Below, in pieces: positions 1-11,108 of a stretch of 58,000 bases of DNA (positions within the stretch are counted from its first letter, which is position 1; each line of letters opens with the position of its first letter). The translations under genes were made by a program, and so were the position numbers. A model generated the notes under the pieces. That model was not told the origin of the DNA. It saw only the letters and a list, made by a program, of their open reading frames with translations, and did not search any database. This stretch comes from Cryptomeria japonica (Eukaryota > Streptophyta > Pinopsida > Cupressales > Cupressaceae), in assembly GCF_030272615.1 (NCBI RefSeq), contig NC_081409.1:911051330-911109329 (forward strand), given 5' to 3'.

Positions 1-162
1 CTGAATCATCATCTATCTATCTATATATCAAATCAAATTGAAACAACTTATGCTATCAAAACATTTTAAAACCTCAAAATCATTGTTTTTTTATCAATCA
101 CTAAGTTCACTCAAAACTTTGCTAAGCTCTTACATTAGAAACTAAATCGGTTTCTTAGAGCT

Positions 163-286
163 ACTCTATCAATCACGCTAATCAAAACAATCTACTCTAT
201 CAATCACGCTAATCAAAGCAATCCACTCTATCAATCATGCTAATCAAAGCAATCCAATCTATCAATCAAGCTAATCAAAGAAATCC
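163..286. repeat. 31-bp minisatellite, four copies
   Basis: Four consecutive 31-base units of the form actctatcaatcacgctaat plus eleven more bases, differing at only a few positions. More degenerate tatcaatca words continue to about 345. It lies inside the 3' non-coding part of gypsy element I, within what would be the intron of the antisense gene. Confidence 0.85.
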
Positions 287-442
287 TATCAATCAATCCA
301 ACAATCAAAACTATCAATCGATCTATCAATCACGTAATCGCTTAATCAAGACCCTATTACATCATCAATGCGTATTAAACATGTTAAATCTAATCATCAA
401 AGTTATTTTTAACCTTTTCACTTATCAAAAACATCAAATTTG

Positions 443-745
443 AGCAAAAGCACTATCCTATTGAGAAAAAGCGCTAAATCTAAAGACATTTACGTTAAAC
501 TAGAGCATATGCGCTCTTTTTAGACAAATGCACTAAATCTATAAGCATATGTGCTAACCCATGCAAAAGTGCTACTTTTTTTAGCAAAAGCGCTAACAAA
601 CAATGCATTTGTGCTATCCTATGCATAAGCGCTAACAACTTTAACATATGCGCTAACAAAACAAACATTTGCGCTAAAACATGCATTTGTGCTAAACCTA
701 ATTGCATATGTGCTAAAACAAATTGCAAAAGCGCTAACCTAACGT
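443..745. repeat. Degenerate GCGCTAA/GCATATG short tandem array
   Basis: About fifteen copies of a roughly 20-base motif built from gcatatg or gcaaaag followed by (t/c)gcgctaa and an A-rich spacer. On the minus strand it translates as Leu-Ala-His/Gln-Met repeats, which inflates an open frame; I read that as an artefact of the array. It follows the antisense exon 1 and would lie in its first intron. Confidence 0.75.
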
Positions 746-842
746 CGAAAAAATTCAAAAAAAATTGAAAATTAAAAAACACGCGGAAAACATGAAAATT
801 TGAACGCAAACTTGAAAACACAGTTCGGGATAAGATACATAC

Positions 843-917
843 CGGATACCCATGCTTGACAGGTTGCTGATAACGTCGAACACGCTCAAATCGATGATTC
901 TCCACGGGAATCACCAT
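843..917 (-). CDS. Antisense exon 1 of a PMD-type gene in gypsy element I
   Basis: A minus-strand ATG at 917 opens 25 codons beginning MVIPVENHRFERVR and ending in ...HGYP, directly before GTATGT, a good plant 5' splice site at 842-837. The same 75-nt exon, ending at a donor in the same phase, is found in element F at 39517-39591 (MAIPIQDHQFEHQR). There it is followed by an exon with a plant mobile domain. No in-frame stop occurs in this copy. The open frame continues past the donor to 495, but that part is low-complexity repeat and is probably intron. Exon 2 would lie left of the window. The function of the protein is unknown. The homology with F is seen directly; splicing is inferred. Confidence 0.7.
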
Positions 918-1253
918 TTCGCCACCTCAACAAGAACATTTTCTCCACAAGCTAACAAGGATAACAATGAAATTAAAATTAGCCTTGGTTAATTTTATAT
1001 TTACTATTTGAAGAGTAATTAATTTCAAATGGGGCAATTTAATTTGTTTTTTCCAAATGAATTTAATTGACTAATTTTTTTATTATCAAATATCATGAGA
1101 TCAATCGTTCAAACCAGAGTTTTCAACAAATTCATGATTAATCTCCTGAGGGGGCACACAATCAGGATTTTCATCTTCATCAGGCGGATTATCGAGACTT
1201 GATTTAATCTTTGAAACAATGTTGTCTCGACATCATTTCAAAGAGGGGCAAAA

Positions 1254-2428
1254 TGTATACACATAAAAATGGCTATGAGCGATTAAATAAATATTTTATA
1301 TTTATTTAATGATTATTCTTCTATTAAATAGTTAATTTGAAAAGATTAATTTATTTAATTCATTTTCGTATCTTTCTATTAATTTAATATTTTATTAATT
1401 AATTCATTTATCCTATTCCTCTAGTTAATTAAACATCTAATATTTAATTATCTCCTCCAAACAATTAAATATCTAATATTTAATAGTTATTCTCCTATCC
1501 TATAGTCTCAAATATTAAATAATTCTAAATAATTCTCAAAATTATTTAATCCCTTTTCCAATTCACCCTCCATCTCCACTTCATCTTCCCTTTGCCAGCT
1601 CATCCAACATGTGGCTAAGGAAATTAATTTTTCTTAAATATTAATTCATCATTTATCTCCAACTTCCAAAATTAATGAATATTGTGTACGTACACATATT
1701 TCATAACCATTTCTTATATTCTCTCCAACATCCCTACATCTTAGGAAGGACTTGAGTCCACTTGTCCTCTCATGCCTAAATTTCCTTCAACCATCCCTAG
1801 ATTCCCTCAGTCAGCAACCCAGTCAAGGTGAGATGAGTGACACTTGTCTTCTCCTTCCCCATTTCTCTCAACCTTCACCTTTGTTCACAACCATTCAAAT
1901 CTGTAGATCTGATCAGGACCATTGATCTGAGCTACATCATCTAATCCTATCAAGGTCTATAAAATCAAGAGCTTCAATTGAGAGAGAGTTAGTCTTCAAG
2001 TTAGTCTTCAAGTTAGTCTTCAAATTAGTCTTCAAATTAATCATATGCATCTATGAGTTTCAATCTTGAAGCAAATAGCAAATAGTAATAGCAAATAACA
2101 ATGATCATATAGCATAATCATTTTAGCATAATCGTGTAGTATTGCATATCATAGTATTAGTTAACTACAAGTTATCAGTCCATTCTTCATATGCCATCTT
2201 GGAAGCCATCAGTGCATTGTCTGAGAGCACACCATCTGCAACAAAGAACAGTGGAGTTAGGACACAATGAGACATAAATCATGAAGGTAATATTAATGTT
2301 TTTATTTCATATATATTTCATGTGGTTTCATTGGTTGAGTTTGGATTTTTTGTAGTATTTCCATTTGTATTTTGTGAAACTAACTTATTGCAGGTAGCAC
2401 TCTGAGGATGAAATTCAAGTTGACACAC
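1254..2428 (+). mobile_element. 3' LTR of gypsy element I
   Basis: Starts with TGTATACACATAAAAATGG right after the polypurine tract, much like the TGTAATACCCTAAAAATGG start of the element F LTR. A TATA-type box (tctataaaat, about 1956-1965) sits in the expected U3/R position. The 3' end is read as ...gttgacaca near 2427-2429. Length is about 1.17 kb. It is followed at once by a second LTR copy lacking its first ~200 bases. Confidence 0.75.
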
Positions 2429-2429
2429 A

Positions 2430-3325
2430 ATTAATTAAATATCTAAATATTTAATTATTCCTCTATCTATTATCCTATAGTATTATTATTTAAATATTTT
2501 CTTAATTATTTAATCCCTTTGCCAACTCATCCATCACATGGCTAAATTAATTCAACAAAATAAAATAAAATAAAATAATTTATTAGCCACTTATCTCCAA
2601 CTTCCAAAATAAATGAAATATTGTGTACATACACATATTTCCTAACCTTCTTCTATATTCTTTCCAACATCCCTATATCTTAAGAGGACTTGATTCCACT
2701 TGTCCTCTCATTCCTACATCTTCTCCAACTATCCTATATCCTCTCAAGTCTTCAACTCAATCAAGGTGAGATGAGTGACACTTGTCTTCTCATTCCCCCT
2801 TTCTCTCAACCTTCAACCTCTTGCTCATAGCCATCCAATTTCCAAGATTTAATCATGACCGTTGATCTCCGCCACCTAAGCTCATGCACTCAAAATCTAT
2901 AAAAAGAGGTCTCCTAAGCCAATTTTGAAACAAATAGCTAATCTTATAGTCATTCTAGGATTTTTTATCTTGCATCCGTGAGTTTGAGTTTGAAGCAATT
3001 AGCAATTTTAAAATAACTTAATATCATGTTAGCTTAAATCATTTGCATATTCATCTCATAGTATCAGTTAACTATCAATCCATTCTTCATATGCCATCTT
3101 GGAAGTTTCCAGTGCTTGTCTGAGAGAAAAATCATCTACAACCATGAACAGTGGAGTTAAGACTCAATGAGATATAAATCATGAAGGTATAATCTCTTTT
3201 ATTTACTTTTATTTCATGTTGTTTCATTGGTTGAAGCTAAATATTTCCTGTAGCTTTCTTTTATATTATATGATGGATTAACAAGTTTCAGGAAATTTCT
3301 TTGGAGTTCAAATTTAGCATCAACA
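2430..3325 (+). mobile_element. Second, 5'-truncated LTR copy of the same family
   Basis: Follows the same order of blocks as 1430-2428: the taattaaatatct run, a tgtgtac(a/g)tacacatattt block, the gaggacttga(g/t)tccacttgtcc block, TATA box (tctataaaaag, about 2896) and the ccattcttcatatgccatcttggaag block. It ends ...agcatcaaca at 3325, where copia integrase coding sequence begins. Divergence from the first copy looks substantial. Two LTRs abut with no internal region between them. Confidence 0.75.
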
Positions 3326-5728
3326 ATAGATATTTTATGTTACTTATTGATGACTATTCTAGAATGATGTGGGTGACATTTTTGAAAGAGAAATCCAGAG
3401 CTTTTGAGAAATTCAAAATCTTTAAGGCTATGGCTGAGACTGAGACATGACTGAAGATAAAGTGCTCAAGATCAGATCATGGTGATGATTTTACATCCAG
3501 CGAGTTCAACAACTTTTGTGAAAGGAATGGTATTAGGAGATAATTTTCCGTACCTTGGCTCCACAACAGAATGGATTGGTGGAAAGAAAGAACAAAACAA
3601 TTTTGGATGCAACAAAGACTATGATGAATGAAGCTAAATTACTTGATATCTATTGGAGAGAGGCTGTCAATACCACTGTATACACTTTCAATAGAGTACA
3701 CATAAAAGGTGATACCGGTGAGAATCCTTATGAATTATGGTTTGGTCATACTCCTACTGTCAGATATTTCAAAATTTTTGGAAGCAAATGTTACATTAAA
3801 AGAGATGATGCATTAGAAAGTTTGATCCTAGAAGTGATGAAAGAATATTTTTGGGTTATTCTACTAAGAGCAAAGCATATAGATGTTATAACAAAAGATT
3901 GAATAAGATATTGGAAAGCATACATGTCAAGGTGGATGAGCATGGCAGTAATTAGATCAGAGCATATGATTATGGAATGGAAGATGAATTTATCAGACCT
4001 GAACTAGTAATGCAAGAATCAGTTTAGAACACTGAACCAGCGACACCAGTAGCAGCAAAAAATTAAACAGTGATAACGGAACAACAAAATGAGGTAGAAA
4101 ATCAAGAAAAGTCAAAGACTCCCAGGTATGTAAAGCTAAATCATTCTGAAGATCAGATTATTGGAGATAAAAGGAAAGGTGTGATGACTAGGAGAAGGTT
4201 AGTTGCTGAAGAGGTATGTTTAATTTCTTAAATTGAATCATAATCATTTATTGAAGCAAGTAAGGATGAAAATTGGATAAAAGCAATGGAAGAGGAATTA
4301 GATCGGATTGAAAAGAATAAGATGCACAGGAACTAGTACATAGACCTAAAGACAAGAACATTATTGGAACTAAATGGGTTTTCAGGAACAAATTGAATGA
4401 GGAAGATCAAGTGGTGAGGAACAAGGATAGATTGGTTTCTAAAAGGTATTCATAGGAAGAAGGAATTTATTATGGGGAAACTTATGCCCCGATTGCTAGA
4501 ATTGAAGCAGTAAGACTTTTTCTTGCTTATGCTGCACACAAGAACTACAAAGTATATCGGATGGATGTTAAATATGATTTTATGAATGGAGATCTTGAAG
4601 AGGAAGTTTACATTGAACAACCTGATGGATTTTATTTATCAAAAGACAAGGACATGGTTTGCAGATTGAAGAAACCTTTATATGGACTAAAACAAGCCCC
4701 TAGAGCATGGTATGCTAGATTGGACAAGTATCTTTCAAAGCTTGGTTTTAGTATGATATTAACTTATATTACAAAATTGAGCATGATGACATATTGATTA
4801 TTGAAGTCTTTGTGGATGATATCATTTTTGGAGGAGAAGAAGGTTTATGCATGAAATTTTCTAATGATATGAAAAATGAATTTGAAATGTCTATGATTGG
4901 TGAGATGGAATGTTTCTTAGGTTTGCAGATTACTCATACTGATAAAGGTATTTTAATTTGTCAAACTAAGTATGTGAAGGAGTTACTTAAGAAATTTGGA
5001 CTTTTGAATTCTAAATCGGTCGATACTCCTATGATAACCGGTTGTAAATTGTCAAAGGATGATGAATCACCTAAAGTGAATCCGAGAATATACAAATCAA
5101 TGATTGGTGGTTTGTTGTACCTAACTCAAACAAGACCTGATATAATGAATTTTGTTTGTATTTCTTCTAGATTTCAGGTAGATCCTAGAGAAACTCATGA
5201 TATTGCTGTCAAGAGGATATTTAGATATTTGGTAGGTACAACAGACTTTGGGTTATGGTATCTAAAGAAAGATGACTTCACATTATGTGCATATACAAAT
5301 TCTGATTAGGAAGGAGGTGTGGATGGCTGGAAGAGCACTATTGGCAGTGCATTCTTTCTTGGGAAGAAGTTGGTTTCATGGCTTAGTAAGAAACAATCAT
5401 GCACTTCATTGTCTACAACTGAAGCAGAATATGTTGCAGCTGCTACTAATTGTACTCAGATTTTATGGATGAAGCAAATGTTAAAGGATATAAGGGTAAG
5501 TTATGATGATCCTATTGTTATTCACTATGATAATACTTCTACTATTGATATGTCAAAGAATCTGATATTTCATTCTAAATCAAAACACATTTCTATAAGG
5601 TATAATTTCTTAAAGGAAAAGGTTGAAGCAAAGGAAGTCAGATTGGTTTATGTGCCTACTAAGGAACAAATTGTAGATATTATAACAAAACCATTGCCTA
5701 AAGACACTTTTGAATATCTCAGAGATTA
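3326..5728 (+). pseudogene. Copia A pol: integrase, reverse transcriptase, RNase H (degenerate)
   Basis: Plus-strand Ty1/copia polyprotein in several frames. Integrase core starts at the LTR junction (YFMLLIDDYSRMMWVTFLKE, about 3331-3390), continues with DDFTSSEFNNFCERNGI and, after a frameshift, APQQNGLVERKN (3555-3902). RT runs from about 4260: [43 protein letters not shown], then after another shift FVDDIIFGG (about 4809-4835), keeping the catalytic Asp pair. RNase H is at 5319-5729 with STTEAEYVAA and ADIITKPLP-like ends. At least three frameshifts and several stops make it inactive. Gag, protease and the 5' LTR lie left of the window, beyond the inserted gypsy LTRs. Confidence 0.9.
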
Positions 5729-6033
5729 GTTGGGGGTTACCAACTCTCCGAAAGAGATTTAGAGATGCAGGGATGCATCAATCTGGTGAGCTTATTAGAC
5801 ATAATTTTCTAATACGGGTTAATGAAGATGGTGCTACTACTCAGGGGGAGTAGTCAACTATTTTGTTGAGTAATATTGGTTTAGTATCCATCCTTTGTCA
5901 TTGATGTCAAAGGGGGAGAAGGTATTCATGTGAAAACTGCTAGATCGATTGATGGTTTTGGAGTTTGTTGGCATTCCTTGGCACTTGGATGTTTTTCACA
6001 TTCAGTGTTGTCATCAATGAAAAAGGGGGAAAT
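5729..6033 (+). mobile_element. Copia A 3' untranslated region and polypurine tract
   Basis: Downstream of RNase H the non-coding tail carries the purine blocks typical of this family (cagggggagtag near 5843, tcaaagggggagaagg near 5908). It ends in the polypurine tract aaaaagggggaaat just before the LTR at 6034. Equivalent blocks occur in copia B and C. Confidence 0.8.
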
Positions 6034-7264
6034 TGTTGGCAATATACTAGATTTGGTTAAGTGTTGTCATTGATGTCAACACTGTATCCCAATTGGAGAC
6101 TATCCCAGTTGGATCTATCCCAATTAGTCTTGGTGGTCATTTTTAGTTTTGGCTACGATTCTAATCCAGTATGATCAAATCTCTGGAATCAGTTTTGGAT
6201 GCTTATTCTAATGGTTACATGCTTTCTATATTTTGATGGTTTCATGATTTGGTCATCGCTTTTGGTATTTCCAGTTACCGGTTGGTTTGTTCTTTTACCA
6301 GCTAGCTTTTGTCTTTACCAACTTCTGGCATTCCCGGTTAGCTTTACCAGTACGCTGTTTTGGTGACTTGGTCAGTGGATTTTGGGTCCAACTTATGGAA
6401 TCAATTTCTTTCATGCTGAAGGTGTTTCTTGATCATATCTCGAGTGTTTGTTGACCTTGCTTTGGATGGTATGTTGTTATGGTGGTCCTATTTGGATGCG
6501 GTTAAACTTTCACTGAGGGTTTCTACTAACAGGTGAAGTGTATTGGATTTTGGTCTTAGCGGAATCCCCAATGGATACAATTGTTTGGTTACTTGATTCA
6601 GGTTCATGCTATGTAATGTAAATCATAATTTTGGTCCAGTGGTATCACGTGATGTAATTTTAATAATTATGGGTTTAGGGTTTAGCCAACCTTGTCAATA
6701 AGGTTGATGATCTGTATTTATAGGTGACTTATTCATGTAATTTGTTATGCAATGGTTATGGTTGGTTAAGTCTGCATTATTAGAAAAAGGATTATGTGTG
6801 AATAGAGTTATATCATTCTAGAGAAGGTTGGAAAGGTTTTGTACTGCAGAGCAGACATCAGTGCTTAACCGAAACTGTATTAGGCATTAGTAGATGCTAC
6901 TTTCATAGTTCATTGTTTTCTGGATTGTAGTATGATGTTTTTGTAAGTCGGTGAGACTTTCCTTTGTGATGAGCAGTGCACTCTAGGTTGTTGGCCTTTC
7001 TACATGTGCAGACCCCTTTGTAATTATTCACAATACTACTGCTGAGTATTCATCTAATTGTGGGTAGGGTTTCCCACTGTGGTTTTTCCCTTTCCGGGTT
7101 TTCCATATCAAAATATTGGTGTTATGTGTGTTGTGCTGTCATGTTATATTCTTCATTGAGTTGTGCTCTAATATAAGGTTTATAATTGAATTAATTGTTG
7201 TTATTATTAGTAAACTGATTCACCCCCCCTCTCAATTTATTGCCGATATTAGTGCATTCCAACA
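6034..7264 (+). mobile_element. 3' LTR of copia A
   Basis: Begins TGTTGGCAATATACTAG directly after the polypurine tract and contains the family word tgttgtcattgatgtcaac. Near its 3' end it has the conserved ctgattcaccccccctctca block, and it ends ...gcattccaaca at 7264. Length is 1231 bases. A TATA-like tgtatttataggtg lies near 6713. The sequence right of 7264 is coding sequence of a minus-strand gypsy element, so copia A inserted into that element. Confidence 0.85.
6688..6705 (+). other. Conserved LTR stem-loop
   Basis: AACCTT and AAGGTT form a perfect 6-bp inverted repeat around a short loop. The corresponding place in other copia LTRs here (24754-24781, 30151-30176, 50572-50597) has CGACCT...AGGTCG or AACCT...AGGTT, so pairing is kept while bases change. 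Role unknown; it may be near the transcript 3' end. Confidence 0.55.
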
Positions 7265-8550
7265 CGTCTGGCGGGTTAAGGTCTACAACAGTGAGGGTCA
7301 TGATGGATACATTTTCAAAATTGGAAATAGTGAGGCCAAAGTCTATGATGATACCCTCTTCAAAATCTATTTTGCTTGGAACCTGATCGTTCTCACAAGA
7401 ATCATTGATATGTTGTAATCCAACTTCAATTGGCCTAGCCCCCAAACCTTGTCCATCATAGGGTATGGGTGTATATGTGTGGATTGTATCTACTTCAATG
7501 TCTTCAGTGACATCAGAGCAATTATCCAATTCATATTCATTTGAGTCTGTCTCAAACTTACTTTCTAAGACTACTCCATTGTATCTGATAAGAGTATTAT
7601 ATGGCGAGAAGAGTTCGCTGATAATTGATACAAGTTTTGTTGCTTGTTTTGATTCTAGTCCTGTGCTTGCTTGTATTTTTTAGGTTTGTTCATAAACAAA
7701 CTCCTCTCTTTGAATGGCAAGTTCTTCTTATTGTTGCTCATATTCACCATCTCTTTGTGCTCTAACTGGTCCTTCTATTACTGATTCTATATTGGCTTGA
7801 TCAAGTTCTGTTATTGCTTGCACATGATGTATCTGTTTATAGGAAACCTCCTCTCTTTGAATAGAGATTTCCTCTTGTTGTTTCTCATAGTATTCATCTT
7901 TTTGTTCTTTGTTTTCCTTTTCAGCTTCTTGATGTATCACTTCTTGTCATGATCCCTCTTTATGTGTTACACTTCTTCTCCATCGGGGGCTTTGATGATG
8001 ATCTCATTTTTGACAGGTTGAATATGTTGGTCATACCCAAGTCCATATTTATCTTTGGTAAGTTGTGAATGAGGTTGAATTGATTCTGTGAGTCCTTCTT
8101 GATGCTTGCCAATAGGTCCTTTTATGTTATATCCCATTCTTTGCATGATTTTGAATCCATTACCATATTGCTATGTGGGGATGGTAACTTCTAGAGAAGT
8201 GTCTCTTGTTTCTTCCTCATCTTTGTATAGCTAGTTGAGGATATCTTTGTCTTCAGATTCTTCTACGAGTGTTCTTACTTGGATAAATTTTCCATCAAAA
8301 TTTTTGATGGGTTTTGTTTCTCTGTGCCTTGATGTTGAAGGTTGTCCATGAGACCTTGGCGAAGTCGGCAACTTTGATAGACATAGTGATTCAAAAGAGT
8401 ATTCTCCCATGCCTTGGTCTTTTATCTTCATCTTCTTTTCAAAGTCTATGGACAAAGAATAGAGTTTTTCTTGATTATTGGATGATGAGGAAGATTGGGC
8501 TTCCCTATTATGTGGTACTAGGACATTTTGAGTTGCCCTCATAGTGTTGC
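7265..8550 (-). pseudogene. Gypsy H protease-RT linker region
   Basis: Minus-strand coding-like sequence downstream of the protease of element H, in fragments: an acidic, Ser-rich piece at 8231-8542, a Glu/Gln-rich piece at 7728-7940 (REEVSYKQIHHVQAITELDQ) and 7265-7529 (EGIIIDFGLTISNFENV, then NPPDVLECTN). Such a long poorly conserved linker before RT is usual in Tat-type gypsy elements. RT itself is not reached, because copia A is inserted at 7264/7265. Frames are broken by stops and shifts. Confidence 0.6.
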
Positions 8551-8554
8551 AACA

Positions 8555-9169
8555 CTAAAAGGGGTTGGTGTCCGCTGATATTGAGATCTCCTGTCCATTG
8601 TAAGGGAACGTGAGACATTGATGATATGTAGAAGGTACCACTTGCATTTCATGAATCCAAGGATGACCCAAGAGTATGTTATATGTCAAGTCTATGTCTA
8701 AGACTTGGCAAATTGTGTCCTTTTGCACAGGTCCTACCTGAATGGGTAGCACCACTATTCCTTCTGACAACCTCTCTAAATCATCATATGCCTTGATAGT
8801 GATTTTATGTTTGGGATCAATAGCTTTCTCTGAGAAGCCCAATGTACATATAAGTTTTAAGGTACATATATTTAGGATAGCTCCTCCATCTATTAGCACA
8901 TGTTTTACTCGGTGTTTGTAGATGAGAACTTTGATATGGAGTGGGGTTTTGTGTGGATGACTCAAAGAGACATCATCATGCTCTGAAAAAGATAGGTTAT
9001 GAGGTACTATCATATGTGTCACCATGGCTTGGAATTGATTGATGTTCAGGTTGTTTGAAACTGTAGTATCTGCAAGAACTTGTTCAAAAATGTCCTTATG
9101 TGTTGGTGAGATTTTGAGCAACTCTAATATTGATATTTGGGCAGGTGTCTTTTGCAATTGGTCTACCAA
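8555..9169 (-). pseudogene. Gypsy H retropepsin-like protease domain
   Basis: An open stretch of about 204 codons. It contains the aspartic protease core VLIDGGAILNI (active-site Asp near residue 94, in the D-G-G-A form seen in Tat/Athila-type elements rather than DTGA). Later comes NILLGHPWIHEMQVVPS near residue 163, a hallmark of this lineage. It lies between gag and the linker to RT. It cleaves the Gag-Pol polyprotein in active elements. The domain looks intact, but flanking frames are broken. Confidence 0.85.
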
Positions 9170-9223
9170 GCTGTGTTGAGTCTTAGGAAGAGTTGTTGTC
9201 TTTTTCTTTAGATGTGCTCCCCT

Positions 9224-9685
9224 TCAAGACATATTTTGTGCCCTTGTTGTCACATTTACCGGCACATGTTCTCGTTTATCCTTGATTTTTATGACATTCA
9301 CTAGGTTGTCATATGTTGATATGTGATTAATAACATTGTTGTAGATGTGGTTTATGCAGGCTCCTTTGTTGTTGTTGGATGTTGTTGCTCCTCCCTTGTC
9401 ATAATTAGGAAGGGGATCTTTGAATGCCTCATGATCACCATTGTTCTTATGACCATCAATCGTTATATCACCCTTGTCTATCATGTCTTGAACTAGGTAT
9501 TTCAACCTCATGCAATCATTTGTTCGATGCCCCTTGTTTTGATGATAGTCACAATAGTGTGAGTCATTCCACCATGGTGGTTTGACTTGGGGTTCAAAAT
9601 TGCTTATGTCTAGCAATGTGACGAGTTTGTTTGCCAAGAGCTCTTGAAATGTAGATTCTAGGGTTTGTCCAAATGGTGTAAACAT
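9224..9685 (-). pseudogene. Gypsy H gag C-terminal zinc-knuckle part
   Basis: Minus-strand fragment starting FTPFGQTLESTFQELLANKL and containing a C-x2-H-x4-H-x4-C motif (CDYHQNKGHRTNDC, from residue 45), followed by the lineage-typical MRLKYLVQDMIDKG. This non-canonical knuckle is typical of Tat-type gypsy Gag. Element F has a matching CAYHRHNKHKTSMC. The region 9690-9790 upstream is Asn/Gln-rich low complexity. Confidence 0.85.
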
Positions 9686-9790
9686 TCTTAGATATTGGGG
9701 AGGTGGAGTGTTGGTGTTACTCCCTTGATTATTGATCCCTTGATTGTTGTTGTTCCCTCGATTGTTGTTGTTTCCTTGATAGGAAGTGCA

Positions 9791-10611
9791 CTAATAATTG
9801 TTAGTGCCTTGATTGATATTTCTTTGATTATTGTTGGGTGGCGTACTACCTGATAAATTTAGCACTGGTTTCTTGGATTTTATGTTGTTGGCATCACCCA
9901 CACCATCATTAACAACATTCTTATTCCTAGTCCAAAAATTTGACTTGTCTGAGTTATTGTTGTATTGATTGTTATAGGTGTTGTTGTTTGATGAACTAGC
10001 ACCATCCCTAGAGAATTTCAAGGCTCCCTTTTTGATTGAGGCTTCTTCTACTTGAATTCCATTCTCGATTAACTTTTGAATACTAGGTAGACATTGTAAT
10101 TTGAGTTGATAACTCATTTTGTCATTTAAATTATCTATAAAAATTTCCATTTTCTCCTTTTCAGGCACATCATGTGGGTACCTTGAGACCATGTGCCTCC
10201 ATCTTTGTAAGAACACCATGAAAGTTTTATTGTTCTTTTGTTTTGTATTGCATAGGTCAAGCATTATGACCTCATGTTGGATATCATAAGAGTATTGTGA
10301 AATAAATTTGTTCACTAACTCATCAAATGACCTGATAGGAGGTGTGAGTTTTGAAAGCCACTCCATTGTTTGTCCTCCCAAACTTCTTGGGAATAGCCTC
10401 ATCATGTAAGTGTCATTATGGACAAACTCTAAGTCATAGTGCAAAATTCCCTAACATGATCATGGGGATCACTCTTACCATTGTATTTGTCATACTTTGG
10501 TATATCCGAGTTTGGTGGAAAGGGCACCATGTTTAATCTTCTATCAAAAGGATAAGGACAAATGTCCTCCAAAGAGTACCCTATCGCGGACCCTTTTTGC
10601 ATATCATACAT
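9791..10611 (-). pseudogene. Gypsy H gag capsid (Retrotrans_gag) part
   Basis: Two overlapping frames (10429-10611 and 9791-10444) together give a gypsy Gag core. The first has PFPPNSDIPKYDKYNGKSDP followed by HDHVREFCTM. The second has MMRLFPRSLGGQTMEWLSKL, ELVNKFISQYSYD, TFMVFLQRWRHM and MEIFIDNLNDKMSYQL. One frameshift near 10430-10444 separates them. The second frame ends in an Asn-rich tail. Gag builds the virus-like particle of the retrotransposon. Confidence 0.88.
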
Positions 10612-10649
10612 TTGTCGTTGGAGTTCTTGGAGTTCTTGTGTGATGTTGG

Positions 10650-11108
10650 CTAAGGGAAAATTTTCATCGTTGAACCTTTAATGATTGGCATCCCCTTGTT
10701 CACTAATATTCTTGTGATTATGGGTATCGTCTCGGTCACAAGTGTTGTCTTGGTCATGGGTGTTGTCTCCTCCCAAGCGCTCTTTATTCTGATATTGAAT
10801 GTGTAGGTCCTTTCCCTTGTTCTTGGGATTATTTCATTGGTATTCCTTAAATTATCCATGTCAAAATCCTTGGGAATCTTGACTCCTTTACTATTTAGCA
10901 TGAGGAGGTATTTTTGTTTGTCTGATTCTATAAGCATTTCCATGAGTTTTTGGAAGGTGGCACTTTGTTGGCATTGTTGGATGAGATCCTCGGTGATCTC
11001 CTCTTCCCCCATATACATGTATTCATAAAAAGGGTTGGGCTCCCTTCGACTCATGATTGATTCTGGTGGCGAGTCTTCTTTTTTTCGAGATCGAGTGAAA
11101 ATGGGCAT
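10650..11108 (-). pseudogene. Gypsy H gag N-terminal region
   Basis: Minus-strand frame opening MPIFTRSRKKEDSPPES, then charged and Gln-rich sequence (EEEITEDLIQQCQQSATFQK). It precedes the capsid core in the expected order and is a plausible Gag start. The last third (10650-10780) is repetitive and probably shifted. Confidence 0.6.

Larger units (their letters stand above)
1..1253 (+). mobile_element. 3' internal end of gypsy (Tat-like) element I
   Basis: This stretch is the non-coding 3' end of a Ty3/gypsy element on the plus strand. It holds two tandem arrays, an antisense exon, a conserved ctcctgagggggcaca block near 1143 (compare cactcccgagggagcata near 39991 in element F), and a polypurine tract at 1240-1253 (aaagaggggcaaaa) immediately before the LTR. 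No pol is in view; it would lie left of the window. Confidence 0.75.

Noticed and set aside
163-745. Regular short repeats as a CRISPR-like array
   Set aside because: Units are contiguous and degenerate with no unique spacers, in eukaryotic retrotransposon context.
495-842. Minus-strand open frame with Leu-Ala-His-Met repeats as a repeat protein
   Set aside because: It is the translation of the GCGCTAA/GCATATG array, and it follows a good splice donor at 842. More likely intron.
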